Shown: positions 48,331 to 57,352, numbered from the stretch's first letter. The stretch is 64,000 nt of DNA from JAAFHB01 sp963677935 (GCA_963677935.2 CAXXEH010000003.1:4340001-4404000), one strand, 5' to 3'. Program-made: numbers and translations. Notes: generated from the letters alone by a model not told the origin.

Positions 48331-49494
48331 ATGATGCCAAACTTATTTTATCGAATCGTCAAAAGTTTTCAATATCCGGCTTTAATGGTACTGCTGGTTT
48401 TCGTTGCTCAGCAAACATCGGCTCAAAACGAATATCACCTGTTTAAATATTACGAACCATTCAAGCCCGACAGTACCGGAAAGTTTTATATTGCGGTGGA
48501 CAATGTGAACTTTTTCAAAAACAATGAAAATAAACTAGAACGCAGCGCTGACTACTCGATCACCGGTGCGCTTTTTCGTCCCAAAGCGGTATATTATCCC
48601 GATCCAAAACTGAGGATGGAATTAGGCGGACATGTTTTAAAATACAATGGACGCGACGACTATGCTCATATATCTCCCTGGTTCAATATACATTATCAAC
48701 CTACAAATAAAATAGCCATTATCCTGGGAAATCTTGATGCCGATCAGAATCATTTACTTCCTGAGCAACTTTGCAATCCTGAGCTATTTTATTCAGCAAA
48801 ACCCGAAGCGGGACTTCAGGCGAAATACATTTCAAATCGGTTTTCTACAGATCTATGGATCGACTGGCAACAAATGATTCTGACCGGAGACCCTTACAAA
48901 GAACGATTTGTATTTGGCGCAAGATCTAATCTGCTACTTTTGAATAATAGTGCAACATCCTTATCCTTTCCGTTTACCTTTTATGGGTTACACGAAGGGG
49001 GAACCATCGGAACGGCAACCGGATTAGCTAAAAGTTTTATAACCATCACCCCCGGATTACTGTTCAAAAAGAATCTCTCCGGCAAACTAATTTCTGGTCT
49101 GGAAATAAACACAACCTTCTCAATTTCAACATACCCCAAAGACAACGTGATTTTCAAACAATCTAAAGGATGGGGCCTAAATGCGGGCGGAACAATCCAT
49201 TCTGCTATTGGGGGCCTTACTACCGCCTACTGGCATGGACATCTATTTTACACACCACAGGGAACTCCCATATTTCAAAATTATCCCGGAACAGGAACTG
49301 ACTGGCTGGAAAATCACGAATTGATCGATCTGAAGTACAATTATCAATACCAAATTATGAAGGATACCTACTTTGGATTTATGTTTGATTACTATTACGA
49401 CACCATCCGTAAGGAGGCCGTGAATAGCGCCGGATTATACCTGGTTGTGAATTTCGGAATTGTCACAAAGTGGCAAATTAGCCACCCAAAATAA
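48331..49494 (+). CDS. Outer-membrane beta-barrel protein of unknown function
   Basis: The ATG pair at 48331/48334 starts MMPNLFYRIVKSFQYPALMVLLVFVAQQTSAQ, a signal peptide. The upstream in-frame TTG (48304) is less likely. Regularly spaced Tyr/Trp/Phe in alternating segments (FSTDLWIDWQQMILTGD; HELIDLKYNYQYQIMKDTYFGFMFDYYYD) suggest a beta-barrel. 387 residues. It probably forms an operon with the peptide transporter, so a role in peptide passage across the outer membrane is possible but only inferred. No named family is recognised. Confidence 0.65.
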   Translation: MMPNLFYRIVKSFQYPALMVLLVFVAQQTSAQNEYHLFKYYEPFKPDSTGKFYIAVDNVNFFKNNENKLERSADYSITGALFRPKAVYYPDPKLRMELGGHVLKYNGRDDYAHISPWFNIHYQPTNKIAIILGNLDADQNHLLPEQLCNPELFYSAKPEAGLQAKYISNRFSTDLWIDWQQMILTGDPYKERFVFGARSNLLLLNNSATSLSFPFTFYGLHEGGTIGTATGLAKSFITITPGLLFKKNLSGKLISGLEINTTFSISTYPKDNVIFKQSKGWGLNAGGTIHSAIGGLTTAYWHGHLFYTPQGTPIFQNYPGTGTDWLENHELIDLKYNYQYQIMKDTYFGFMFDYYYDTIRKEAVNSAGLYLVVNFGIVTKWQISHPK

Positions 49495-49573
49495 GGAGAA
49501 CTCTCCTCCTGCCCTATCTTGGTCACCAGAATTGCTTTACATTGATTTAGTTGAAGTTATTTTTTGCCAAAAG

Positions 49574-49603
49574 TTGTAAATTAAAAAATAATATCTACTT
49601 TTG
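49574..49603 (+). promoter_or_regulatory. rplM operon promoter
   Basis: TTG (49574-49576), exactly 19 nt, TACTTTTG (49596-49603): one of the best Bacteroidota promoter matches in the window. Transcription would start near 49608, giving a leader of about 155 nt. Confidence 0.75.
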
Positions 49604-49607
49604 CAGT

Positions 49608-49763
49608 CCCGATTTTATCCTTATTTGCTGAAGTATTAATCGGGTATTGTAGCAACCTTAGCAAATGTTATTAACAATTAATTGTTAATAAACCTGTTAC
49701 ATTACCTGTTGATCTGGTGAATCAGCAAAATGGATTGTGTCACATTTAAAAATTGAAACGAAA
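49608..49763 (+). promoter_or_regulatory. Structured leader of rplM (candidate ribosomal-protein autoregulatory RNA)
   Basis: CCCGATT (49608-49614) pairs with AATCGGG (49638-49644). The loop TTTGCT (49624-49629) can pair with AGCAAA (49660-49665), making a pseudoknot. A perfect 24-bp palindrome follows (TTATTAACAATT and its complement, 49668-49691). A hairpin TGTTGAT/ATCAGCA lies just before the GTG start. Leaders of this kind can bind the encoded ribosomal protein; function here is inferred. Confidence 0.55.
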
Positions 49764-50219
49764 GTGGATAGTTTAAGTTACAAAACAATATCGTTGAACA
49801 AAGCAACGGTAAACAAAGAGTGGGTCATCGTAGATGCCACAGACCAGATTTTGGGTCGTTTGGCCAGCAAAGTGGCCTTTGTCCTTAGAGGCAAACATAA
49901 ACCGGGTTATACACCTCATGTCGATTGTGGTGATAACGTGATAGTTATCAATGCTGAGAAAGTAAGATTAACCGGGAATAAATGGAAGCTGAAAGAGTAC
50001 ATCCGTCATACAGGTTATCCCGGAGGTCAGCGCACACAAACTGCTGCCGATCTTCTAAAGAAATTTCCTGAAAGACTGATGGAAAAGGCCGTTAAGGGGA
50101 TGCTCCCCAAGAACAGTCTTGGAAGCAAACTTTTCACCAATCTGCATGTATTTGTAGGCGCAAATCATGACAAAGAAGCACAGCAGCCAAAATTTATTAA
50201 CCTGGACAATATTAGGTAA
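49764..50219 (+). CDS. rplM: Ribosomal protein uL13
   Basis: I chose a GTG start at 49764, giving MDSLSYKTISLNKATVNKEW, because Bacteroidota L13 usually begins MDTLSYKT. The upstream GTG at 49737 would add nine unrelated residues. The body matches uL13: VDATDQILGRLASKVAFVLRGKHKPGYTPHVDCGD, GYPGGQRTQTAADLL and AVKGMLPKNSLG. 151 residues. First gene of the rplM-rpsI-rpsB-tsf group. Confidence 0.92.
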   Translation: MDSLSYKTISLNKATVNKEWVIVDATDQILGRLASKVAFVLRGKHKPGYTPHVDCGDNVIVINAEKVRLTGNKWKLKEYIRHTGYPGGQRTQTAADLLKKFPERLMEKAVKGMLPKNSLGSKLFTNLHVFVGANHDKEAQQPKFINLDNIR

Positions 50220-50224
50220 GTATC

Positions 50225-50614
50225 ATGGAAATCATTAACACTATTGGCAGAAGAAAAACTGCTGTTGCCCGTGTATATCTTTCTGAAGGAAAAGGAAATA
50301 TTACCATCAACAAACGGGACTTGAACGAATATTTCCCCGTCGGGACATTGCAGTATATTGTACTACAACCATTTAACCTTTGCGAGGTTGCCGGTCAGTA
50401 CGATGTTAAAGTCAATCTCGACGGAGGTGGTTTGAATGGTCAGGCAGAAGCTCTTCGCCTGGGTATCTCACGCGCCCTGCTTAAAATCAACGAAGCTGAA
50501 TATCGTCCGAAACTAAAAGCTGCCGGATTCCTTACCCGCGATCCACGCGAGGTGGAACGTAAGAAACCAGGACGCCCAAAAGCGCGCAAACGCTTCCAGT
50601 TCTCGAAACGTTAA
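50225..50614 (+). CDS. rpsI: Ribosomal protein uS9
   Basis: The 129-residue protein has TIGRRKTAVARVYLSEGKGNITINKR, DYFP-type LNEYFPVGTLQ, GGGLNGQAEALRLGISRALL and the basic C-terminus KKPGRPKARKRFQFSKR, which reaches the P-site tRNA. It lies 5 nt after rplM, the usual pairing. Confidence 0.95.
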   Translation: MEIINTIGRRKTAVARVYLSEGKGNITINKRDLNEYFPVGTLQYIVLQPFNLCEVAGQYDVKVNLDGGGLNGQAEALRLGISRALLKINEAEYRPKLKAAGFLTRDPREVERKKPGRPKARKRFQFSKR

Positions 50615-50658
50615 TCTTCGAATTGAATTATTTTTTAATAAATATTGTTTAGCATCTA

Positions 50659-50698
50659 AATTACCCGGACTCCAATTTTTTTGGACTACCGGGTAATT
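50659..50698 (+). promoter_or_regulatory. Long hairpin upstream of rpsB (candidate leader element or attenuator)
   Basis: AATTACCCGG (50659-50668) pairs with CCGGGTAATT (50689-50698). Inside, TCCAA (50671-50675) pairs with TTGGA (50681-50685). No T-run follows, so it is not a simple terminator. It ends about 30 nt before the rpsB ATG. Confidence 0.5.
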
Positions 50699-50728
50699 GA
50701 CTGAACAGAACGTAAACAAATCATTATT

Positions 50729-51655
50729 ATGCCAAGAACAGAATTTAAGCAATTGCTCGACGCTGGTGTACACTTTGGTCACCTCAAGCGTAAATGGAAC
50801 CCGGCTATGGCTCCTTACATTTTTATGGAGAAAAATGGGATTCACATTATCGACCTGCAAAAAACTATCGTTAAAATCGATGAGGCTGCAGAAGCGTTAA
50901 AACAAATCTCAAGGTCAGGTAGGAAAGTACTTTTCGTTGCCACCAAAAAACAGGCTAAATCAATTGTTGCCGAGAAAGTAAGCGCAATCAATATGCCTTA
51001 TGTTGCAGAACGTTGGCCGGGTGGTATGCTCACCAACTTCCCAACCATCCGTAAAGCGGTAAAGAAAATGTCTTCCATCGATAAGATGATGAAAGATGCT
51101 GCATGGGACAATTTATCAAAACGCGAAAAATTACAGATCACCCGTCAGAGGGCAAAACTTGAAAAAGTTTTGGGATCTATCGTCGATCTGACACGTCTTC
51201 CAGCTGCCCTTTTCATCGTTGACGTATTGAAAGAAAAAATCGCCGTACGCGAAGCACAACGCCTGAGCATCCCCATTTTTGCTATGGTTGATACCAACTC
51301 CAATCCCGAAGGAATTGACTTTGTAATCCCTGCAAACGACGACGCATCACAGTCTATTGATTTAATTATCAGCACGATGTGTGAAGCAATGAAAGATGGC
51401 CTTTCCGATCGCAAGGTTGAACGCGAAAAAGACGAAACCGACGAAAAACCATTCACACTGAAGAAAACCGGTCGTAAGGCTGTTGTGAAAATTATTGTCG
51501 AAGACGATATTGAAGAAGCCGATGAAAAAGAGGATTTGGCAGATGATACCCTTTCCGATTTAGTGATCGACGAAGATCTTCTTGACGAAGAGGCAATCGA
51601 TGAGGAAATCGCCGATGAGGAAGTTGCCGACGAAGACGTAATTGATGTAAAGTAG
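50729..51655 (+). CDS. rpsB: Ribosomal protein uS2 with acidic C-terminal tail
   Basis: The 308-residue protein has the uS2 motifs LLDAGVHFGHLKRKWNPAMAPYIF, GRKVLFVATKKQA, RWPGGMLTNFPTIRK and PIFAMVDTNSNPEGIDFVIPANDDA. The last about 50 residues are very acidic (EDDIEEADEKEDLADD and repeats of DEE), longer than in E. coli uS2 (241 residues) but of a kind seen in Bacteroidota. Followed by tsf. Confidence 0.94.
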   Translation: MPRTEFKQLLDAGVHFGHLKRKWNPAMAPYIFMEKNGIHIIDLQKTIVKIDEAAEALKQISRSGRKVLFVATKKQAKSIVAEKVSAINMPYVAERWPGGMLTNFPTIRKAVKKMSSIDKMMKDAAWDNLSKREKLQITRQRAKLEKVLGSIVDLTRLPAALFIVDVLKEKIAVREAQRLSIPIFAMVDTNSNPEGIDFVIPANDDASQSIDLIISTMCEAMKDGLSDRKVEREKDETDEKPFTLKKTGRKAVVKIIVEDDIEEADEKEDLADDTLSDLVIDEDLLDEEAIDEEIADEEVADEDVIDVK

Positions 51656-51689
51656 TTTCATTTTTAACTGCATAAAAAAAATTTGAATA

Positions 51690-52514
51690 ATGGATATTTC
51701 TACTGCTGATGTTGTAAAGTTGCGCAAAGCAACTGGTGCCGGAATGATGGATTGCAAAAACGCCCTTACTGAGGCCGAAGGCAATTTTGATCGTGCCGTC
51801 GAAATCATCCGCGAAAAAGGTAAATTGGTCGCCAGCAAACGCGCTGACAGAGAATCTTCTGAAGGGGTTGTGCTTGCCAAAGTATCTGATGATAAAAGCT
51901 TTGGTGCTGTTGTATCGTTAAACTGCGAAACAGACTTTGTGGCAAAGAATGTTAATTTCATTGCCCTCACAGAAAAAATCCTTGACCATGCCATTGCCAA
52001 TAAATGCGCCAATCTTGATGAGGTAAAAGCATTGATGATGGATGGAAGGACAATTGGAGAACAGGTGCTTGAACAAACAGGTATAATCGGTGAAAAAATC
52101 GAATTGCCCTATTACGCTTGTATCTCGACTGCAAATGTTGTCCCTTACATTCACCCGGGAAACAAACTTGCCACACTTGTTGGATTCACGAAAACTATTG
52201 AATACCAAGCTGGCAGAGATGTAGCAATGCAAATTGCAGCGATGAATCCTGTCGCTGTCGATAGTAGCGATGTTGCGCCTGAAATTGTTGAGCAGGAGTT
52301 GAAAATTGCCAAGGAAAAATTCCGTCTGGAAGGAAAACCCGAAGCAATGTTAGATAAAATTGCCCAGGGCGCATTAAATAAATTCTATAAAGACAGCACG
52401 CTGCTTAATCAGGATTTTGTAAAAGATAATAAATCGACAATCCGTCAATATCTTACAAGTGTTGATAAAGATGTAAAAGTAACCGGATTTATCCGTTTCA
52501 CATTGAATGTCTAA
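51690..52514 (+). CDS. tsf: Elongation factor Ts
   Basis: The 274-residue protein has VVKLRKATGAGMMDCKNALTEA, the signature of EF-Ts, then REKGKLVASKRADRESSEGVV and LNCETDFVAKN. It exchanges GDP for GTP on EF-Tu. It lies 34 nt after rpsB, as in most bacteria, and is followed by a terminator. Confidence 0.95.
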   Translation: MDISTADVVKLRKATGAGMMDCKNALTEAEGNFDRAVEIIREKGKLVASKRADRESSEGVVLAKVSDDKSFGAVVSLNCETDFVAKNVNFIALTEKILDHAIANKCANLDEVKALMMDGRTIGEQVLEQTGIIGEKIELPYYACISTANVVPYIHPGNKLATLVGFTKTIEYQAGRDVAMQIAAMNPVAVDSSDVAPEIVEQELKIAKEKFRLEGKPEAMLDKIAQGALNKFYKDSTLLNQDFVKDNKSTIRQYLTSVDKDVKVTGFIRFTLNV

Positions 52515-52534
52515 CACGTTATTTCTTAAGAATA

Positions 52535-52564
52535 AAAGAGCCTCAATTTTTGGGGCTCTTTTTG
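52535..52564 (+). terminator. Rho-independent terminator after tsf
   Basis: AAAGAGCC-TCAATTTTTGG-GGCTCTTTTT: a 6-8 bp stem followed by T's, about 20 nt after the tsf stop. Confidence 0.82.
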
Positions 52565-52609
52565 TTTAAACTCATTTTTGGTGTAGATTTGTCCTGCTAA
52601 ATAGATGAT

Positions 52610-53320
52610 ATGATAAAATATAAACGCGTCTTACTAAAACTCTCCGGCGAATCGCTGATGGGGGAGCAACAATATGGAATCGATCCGGTCAGGTTATCGG
52701 ATTATGCAACACAAATCAAAGCGGCAACCGATCTTGGTGTAGAAATTGGAATTGTGATTGGCGGTGGGAATATTTTCAGGGGGTTAAGCGGCGCCTCAAA
52801 AGGTTTCGATAGGGTGAAAGGAGACCAGATGGGGATGTTGGCAACTGTCATCAATAGCCTGGCGCTTCATTCCGCCCTTACAGTTGCAGGGGTCAAATCG
52901 AGGGTTCTGACAGCCATCAGGATGGAACCTATAGGTGAGTTCTATTCCAAAGATAAAGCGATAGAAACGCTTGAACACGGCGAGGTGGCTATATTCTCTG
53001 CCGGCACAGGCAATCCCTACTTTACTACCGATACCGGTTCATCACTTCGTGGAATCGAAATTGAGGCTGATGCCATGCTAAAAGGGACAAGAGTAGATGG
53101 AATTTATACTGCCGATCCGCTTAAAGATCCCAATGCCACAAAATTTACCGATATCACGTTTGATGAGATTTATACGCGAGGTTTGAAAATTATGGATCTG
53201 ACAGCAACAACGATGTGCAAAGAGAACAATCTGCCCATTGTCGTCTTCGATATGGATACAGTCGGAAATCTGATCAGAGTTTTAAAGGGAGAACCTATCG
53301 GAACAGTAGTACATAATTGA
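52610..53320 (+). CDS. pyrH: Uridylate kinase (UMP kinase)
   Basis: The 236-residue amino-acid-kinase-fold protein has YKRVLLKLSGESLMG, IGIVIGGGNIFRG, DQMGMLATVINSLAL, GTGNPYFTTDT and VDGIYTADPLKDPNA. Phosphorylates UMP to UDP for RNA, DNA and sugar-nucleotide synthesis. Positioned between tsf and frr as in many bacteria. Confidence 0.94.
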   Translation: MIKYKRVLLKLSGESLMGEQQYGIDPVRLSDYATQIKAATDLGVEIGIVIGGGNIFRGLSGASKGFDRVKGDQMGMLATVINSLALHSALTVAGVKSRVLTAIRMEPIGEFYSKDKAIETLEHGEVAIFSAGTGNPYFTTDTGSSLRGIEIEADAMLKGTRVDGIYTADPLKDPNATKFTDITFDEIYTRGLKIMDLTATTMCKENNLPIVVFDMDTVGNLIRVLKGEPIGTVVHN

Positions 53321-53507
53321 GGATAAAGGGGTGCTGGCTGCAGGCAATTGGCTAATCTTTATTCCAGAAATGTTTTTTGAATCAAAATATAATTGTGAAT
53401 ATAAGTTCGGACTAAAGCTATTCAAGCCAGTCGCTAGCAGCAAGTAGCAAGCCGCAAGTAGCAATTTCTAAAATAGATTCCTGATTATTTTTGCCATCAA
53501 TCAGCTT

Positions 53508-53535
53508 TTTGAATTTTATTTTTATCGTACCTTTG
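53508..53535 (+). promoter_or_regulatory. frr promoter
   Basis: TTTG (53508-53511), 16-nt spacer, TACCTTTG (53528-53535), about 32 nt before the frr ATG. The upstream spacer (53330-53465) contains decayed short repeats (AGCAAGTAGCAAGCCGCAAG). Confidence 0.5.
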
Positions 53536-53567
53536 CTCTGAACAACAAATTTTAATCTATTCGCCCT

Positions 53568-54134
53568 ATGAACGACGAAATACAAATGATTATTGACGAC
53601 TCCACCGAAAGGATGGAACATGCCATTGCTCACCTTGAACACGAATTAGGACACATTCGCGCAGGGAAAGCCAATCCACGAATGATTGAAAGTGTCGTAG
53701 TTGATTACTATGGAGTTCCGACTCCAATTATGCAGGTATCCAACGTGAGTACTCCGGATGCCAGGACCATTTCTATCCAGCCATGGGAAAAGAAAATGAT
53801 CCAACCCATTGAAAGGGCAATTATTAATTCAAATCTTGGATTTAACCCTGATAATAATGGCGAATACATCCGCCTGAATGTTCCGGTTCCAACGGAAGAG
53901 CGCCGCCGAAATCTTGTCAAAGATGCCCATAAAGAAGGTGAAATCGCCAAAGTGAGTGTACGGTCAGCACGGAAGGATGCGAATGACTACCTCAGAAAAC
54001 TGCTCAAATCAAAGGAAATTTCAGAAGACGATGAGAAGGATACAGTTGATAAAGTTCAGATTCTCACCGATAAATTCACAAAAAAAATAGATGAATTAAT
54101 TGCATTAAAAGAGAAGGATATTCTCACTGTATAA
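53568..54134 (+). CDS. frr: Ribosome recycling factor
   Basis: The 188-residue protein has ERMEHAIAHLEHELGHIRAGKANP, VDYYGVPTPIMQVSNVSTPDART, IQPWEKKMIQPIERAI, LNVPVPTEERRRNLVKDAHKEGE and a helical C-terminus. Splits post-termination ribosomes together with EF-G. Confidence 0.95.
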   Translation: MNDEIQMIIDDSTERMEHAIAHLEHELGHIRAGKANPRMIESVVVDYYGVPTPIMQVSNVSTPDARTISIQPWEKKMIQPIERAIINSNLGFNPDNNGEYIRLNVPVPTEERRRNLVKDAHKEGEIAKVSVRSARKDANDYLRKLLKSKEISEDDEKDTVDKVQILTDKFTKKIDELIALKEKDILTV

Positions 54135-54441
54135 AAAATTCAAACCTTTTAAAACCAGATTATCTCCAAAAGGTTTATCCGCAGAAATACGCTTAGAAAG
54201 CGCAGAGGGCCGCAGAGAACATTAATGAATTTTCACGCTGCGTCTCTCTGCGTTTTTTTTGCAATAAAATAGTATAGCTTTGAGACACCATTTTTAATTT
54301 AGCCGATCATTTGGTTGCGCTAACAATATAACCCACAGTGTATGAAATAGCACTGGTGTAAAAAACAAAAACCAAAATGAATATATTACCATCCGTGAGT
54401 TGACGGATTCCAACTGACCTTAAAAAACAAATAATTTACAG
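54135..54441. other. Intergenic region after frr with repeats
   Basis: Contains a CGCAGAG-rich imperfect inverted repeat (CGCAGAGGGCCGCAGAG ... GCGTCTCTCTGCG, 54201-54254) ending in eight T's, a probable terminator of frr that is also a common dispersed type. It also contains ATCCGTGAGTTGACGGAT at 54391-54408. No gene. Confidence 0.5.
54391..54408. repeat. ATCCGTG-type palindrome, related to the rRNA-region palindromes
   Basis: ATCCGTGAGTTGACGGAT differs from ATCCGCCAGTTGGCGGAT (38711) at three positions, with the ATCCG, AGTTG and CGGAT words kept. Confidence 0.5.
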
Positions 54442-54927
54442 ATGAAACCATTATTTACCATTGCTCTTTTTCTGATTTTGTTCAGCGGTTCTGCCCAAAC
54501 GGTGAAGCTCTACACTCCGGAAGCAGACGCCTCCGCCTCCATTAACCGGGGAGTTGTCCTTGCTAAGGCCGAAAATAAACACATTTTTATACAGATTGGC
54601 GGAAATTGGTGCCCATGGTGTCTTAAATTCCACAAATTTTGTGCGGCTGATTCGCAGATTGATTCATTAATGAGCCAAAACTTTGTTGTCATAAAGGTCA
54701 ACTACAGCAAGGAAAACCGGAATCTGGAGACACTGAAAAAACTTGAATTTCCGCAGCGGTTCGGGTTTCCTGTTTTTGTAATCCTTGATGCAAACGGTAA
54801 GCGGATTCACACCCAAAATTCTTCGTACCTGGAAGAGGGTGAGAGTTATTCCAAAAAGCGGGTGCTTGATTTTCTGAAACAGTGGTCGCCTGAAGCGCTG
54901 AATCCGGGTCATTATACAAATAAATGA
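54442..54927 (+). CDS. Secreted thioredoxin-like protein (CPWC motif)
   Basis: The signal peptide MKPLFTIALFLILFSGSAQ is followed by a thioredoxin_7-type fold: KHIFIQIGGNWCPWCLKFHKFC (redox CPWC), then NFVVIKVNYSKEN and the cis-Pro region FGFPVFVILDANGKRIH. Predicted periplasmic disulfide reductase or oxidase. 161 residues. Single gene, convergent with the DUF4421 gene. Confidence 0.85.
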   Translation: MKPLFTIALFLILFSGSAQTVKLYTPEADASASINRGVVLAKAENKHIFIQIGGNWCPWCLKFHKFCAADSQIDSLMSQNFVVIKVNYSKENRNLETLKKLEFPQRFGFPVFVILDANGKRIHTQNSSYLEEGESYSKKRVLDFLKQWSPEALNPGHYTNK

Positions 54928-54956
54928 CCACATGTGACCAGGTCATAGTCACTTAA

Positions 54957-56015
54957 TCAAAACCATTTCCATGGCCTGATCTCAATGTCCCGCTTCATGC
55001 TGATCCGGTAGGCAATATTAAACCTTAAATTTCCGGTTTGCCACCTGATAGAGGTCTGTTTAACAGGAGTTGGAGTCAGGTACTGAAAATTAGCCAGTGA
55101 CAATCCCACAAACAGTCTGTCGAAGTGGTAGCCGATTCCTACCTTCTGATTAAGACTTACATTGGGATAAGTGCGGTTCATTTTTTCACCTTCAACCGGT
55201 GACAGCTGATATTCACCAATGCCAACACTTCCATTAAGACCAGCCATTATAAAAAACTTCTTCCTGATCACAAAAGTATAGGCATAACCTCCGGTCAGGT
55301 TCAAAGAGTAAAACCGCCATTTATTGAAGTCAATCCCATCGAAAAAATTACGATTGGTCAATTTGGTCGGTATAAAAGATGAATCAGCAGAGGAACCGAC
55401 CCAGTAGAGTTCAACGCCCAGCATGGGCTGACCCGCACTTCGTTTCTGCCATTCATTTTGAAGAAATGGCGCTCTGACCGAATATTTGGTGGGATTAAGG
55501 TTTGCATATACACCAAACCCTCCTGAGGTTGTTGAGATATCGCCCCGTGTATAAAACTCAGAACCCGAAGGGCGGCCGCTTAAGACCTCTGCAGAATTTG
55601 ACAAATAGAGCCCTTTATAATATCCGGTATAAAAATCGACGGTCAAAAACCGCAGATAGAGATGAGATTGGAAATCCAGGTATTTCGTCTTCCCATAACG
55701 TAAGATATCGGGCTGTGCGAAAGGGAATATCGTTCCTATATTGACACCCAGAAATTTATAATTAAAGCCTAATCCGACAACATATCCATTGGAGGGTCGG
55801 TAGTTAAGGGTGGTTTTCTCACCCAAATCAAGAATTTTTTGAGAAGAGTATTTTTGTGACGCATAAATCCGCAGAATCAGATCATGCTGATTATTTTGAA
55901 CATAGGAAGAATCTGGTTTTAAGCTAAATAACTGACTGAAGTGGTCTCGTCCCTGTGATGACGGGATGATAAATCCAATTAAAATCCATAATAAACAAAA
56001 CCGCCTGCTTCGCAT
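54957..56015 (-). CDS. DUF4421-family outer-membrane protein
   Basis: The 352-residue protein has a signal segment (FCLLWILIGFIIPSSQG) and the DUF4421-type run YSSQKILDLGEKTTLNYRP followed by GLGFNYKFLGVNIGT. It continues as a beta-barrel-like chain ending in RPWKWF with a C-terminal aromatic. Function unknown. Confidence 0.75.
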   Translation of the reverse strand: MRSRRFCLLWILIGFIIPSSQGRDHFSQLFSLKPDSSYVQNNQHDLILRIYASQKYSSQKILDLGEKTTLNYRPSNGYVVGLGFNYKFLGVNIGTIFPFAQPDILRYGKTKYLDFQSHLYLRFLTVDFYTGYYKGLYLSNSAEVLSGRPSGSEFYTRGDISTTSGGFGVYANLNPTKYSVRAPFLQNEWQKRSAGQPMLGVELYWVGSSADSSFIPTKLTNRNFFDGIDFNKWRFYSLNLTGGYAYTFVIRKKFFIMAGLNGSVGIGEYQLSPVEGEKMNRTYPNVSLNQKVGIGYHFDRLFVGLSLANFQYLTPTPVKQTSIRWQTGNLRFNIAYRISMKRDIEIRPWKWF

Positions 56016-56211
56016 ATTAAAAGCTTAACCCTAAACAAAGTACGCACTTACATGATGCAAGAGGAGGATGTATGGAAAATCAAAATCGCTTAACTATAAC
56101 GTTTCCAAAAAAATTCGCCAGGATCATAACGTGCCGAAAAACTTAGCCAAGACTTTGCCGGCATTACACCAACTCTTCTTAACTCTGCAAATAAAAACAG
56201 ATAACCCGAAG

Positions 56212-56682
56212 TTATTGCTTTTTAATCAGCAACCACGAATCGCCATATTTAGGGAAGCTCTGACGGATCTCACCTAGTTTACTTCTTGCAGAATCTTCAT
56301 CATTATAACTATTTACACAGACACGATATAATCCCGCTTCATTGACGAGTATACCAGGAGCAAATCCCTCTGCTATAAGTTGTTTTTTAAATTTCTGGGC
56401 GTTCTCATATACTCCAAAACTACCGACAATAATATAAAACCTTTTTGATCCCAAACTATTGTCTTCACCTTTGGCCGCACTTATCCGCTCTTCTTTTGAT
56501 TTAGCCGATGAGCCTACACCACTCTTCACAATGGGTTTGGCAGTCGCCTCAGGCTCTACAGTTTCCGAAACAACACTTTCCGACTTTACCGGTACAGGTT
56601 TTGGCTTTGGTGCAATCTTTTGAGTTTTGCAGCCTACAGTCATCAGAACAATCAGGATAAGAACAATACTCAGAACTTTCAT
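56212..56682 (-). CDS. SPOR-domain lipoprotein
   Basis: Lipoprotein signal VLSIVLILIVLMTVGCKTQ, a low-complexity Pro/Lys/Val/Glu linker (residues 22-80), then a C-terminal SPOR domain (KRFYIIVGSFGVYENAQKFKKQL, GLYRVCVNSYNDEDSARSKL). SPOR domains bind denuded peptidoglycan, often at the division site. 156 residues. Divergent from the response regulator at 56843. Confidence 0.85.
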   Translation of the reverse strand: MKVLSIVLILIVLMTVGCKTQKIAPKPKPVPVKSESVVSETVEPEATAKPIVKSGVGSSAKSKEERISAAKGEDNSLGSKRFYIIVGSFGVYENAQKFKKQLIAEGFAPGILVNEAGLYRVCVNSYNDEDSARSKLGEIRQSFPKYGDSWLLIKKQ

Positions 56683-56842
56683 GTTATTGATTTTTGAGAA
56701 TTTAATTCAGCGAAGATATAAAAAGAATTGAAAATATAAATATATCAAATCAATTTCTTATATTTACAACACTTTATTGGATAACTACCAACGTTTTGAA
56801 GTGACATAGAATTAATTCGATCATTTCTTAAAACCAATCACT

Positions 56843-57352
56843 ATGACAGACCACAAATATCCGCTGATCTTTATCGTTGAAGACAATTCTGTCTACAATA
56901 AGCTTATCTTAAATCATCTTCGTCTTCACAAACTGGTCAGGACTGAGAGTTATTTAAGCGGAGAAGAAGCCCTCAAAAACATCAATCGCAAACCAGACAT
57001 CATTATTCAGGATTACCTGCTTGAAGGTATAAACGGTATTGATGTTTTAATTGCAACTAAAAAGAAATATCCGGAAACAGAATTTATTTTTTTGTCGGCA
57101 CAAGATAATATTGAAGTTGCGATTAATTGTATGAAATATGGAGCCTTCGATTACATTGTAAAGGACCAGCATGCTTTAAACAGACTTACAGATAAGATTA
57201 ACAAGTTAATAATCAATAACAATATAATTAACAGTAATAAACGGTTTAAGCAAGGGATTACCCTCTTTTTCGTAGCTCTTGCCGCAATTATTCTAATCTT
57301 TGTTGCACTTACGATTATGTTCCCAAAAACCTTTTCATTGCTGGGGAATTAA
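56843..57352 (+). CDS. Response regulator receiver domain with C-terminal membrane anchor
   Basis: Residues 7-125 are a CheY-like receiver: FIVEDNSVYNKL (acidic pair E13, D14), phosphoacceptor Asp57 in IIIQDYLLEGINGID, LSAQDN and the lysine in YIVKDQ. Residues about 141-163 are one hydrophobic segment (ITLFFVALAAIILIFVALTIM), followed by a short tail. There is no DNA-binding or enzymatic output domain. The unusual layout suggests a membrane-tethered phospho-acceptor. No histidine kinase lies nearby. Confidence 0.78.
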   Translation: MTDHKYPLIFIVEDNSVYNKLILNHLRLHKLVRTESYLSGEEALKNINRKPDIIIQDYLLEGINGIDVLIATKKKYPETEFIFLSAQDNIEVAINCMKYGAFDYIVKDQHALNRLTDKINKLIINNNIINSNKRFKQGITLFFVALAAIILIFVALTIMFPKTFSLLGN

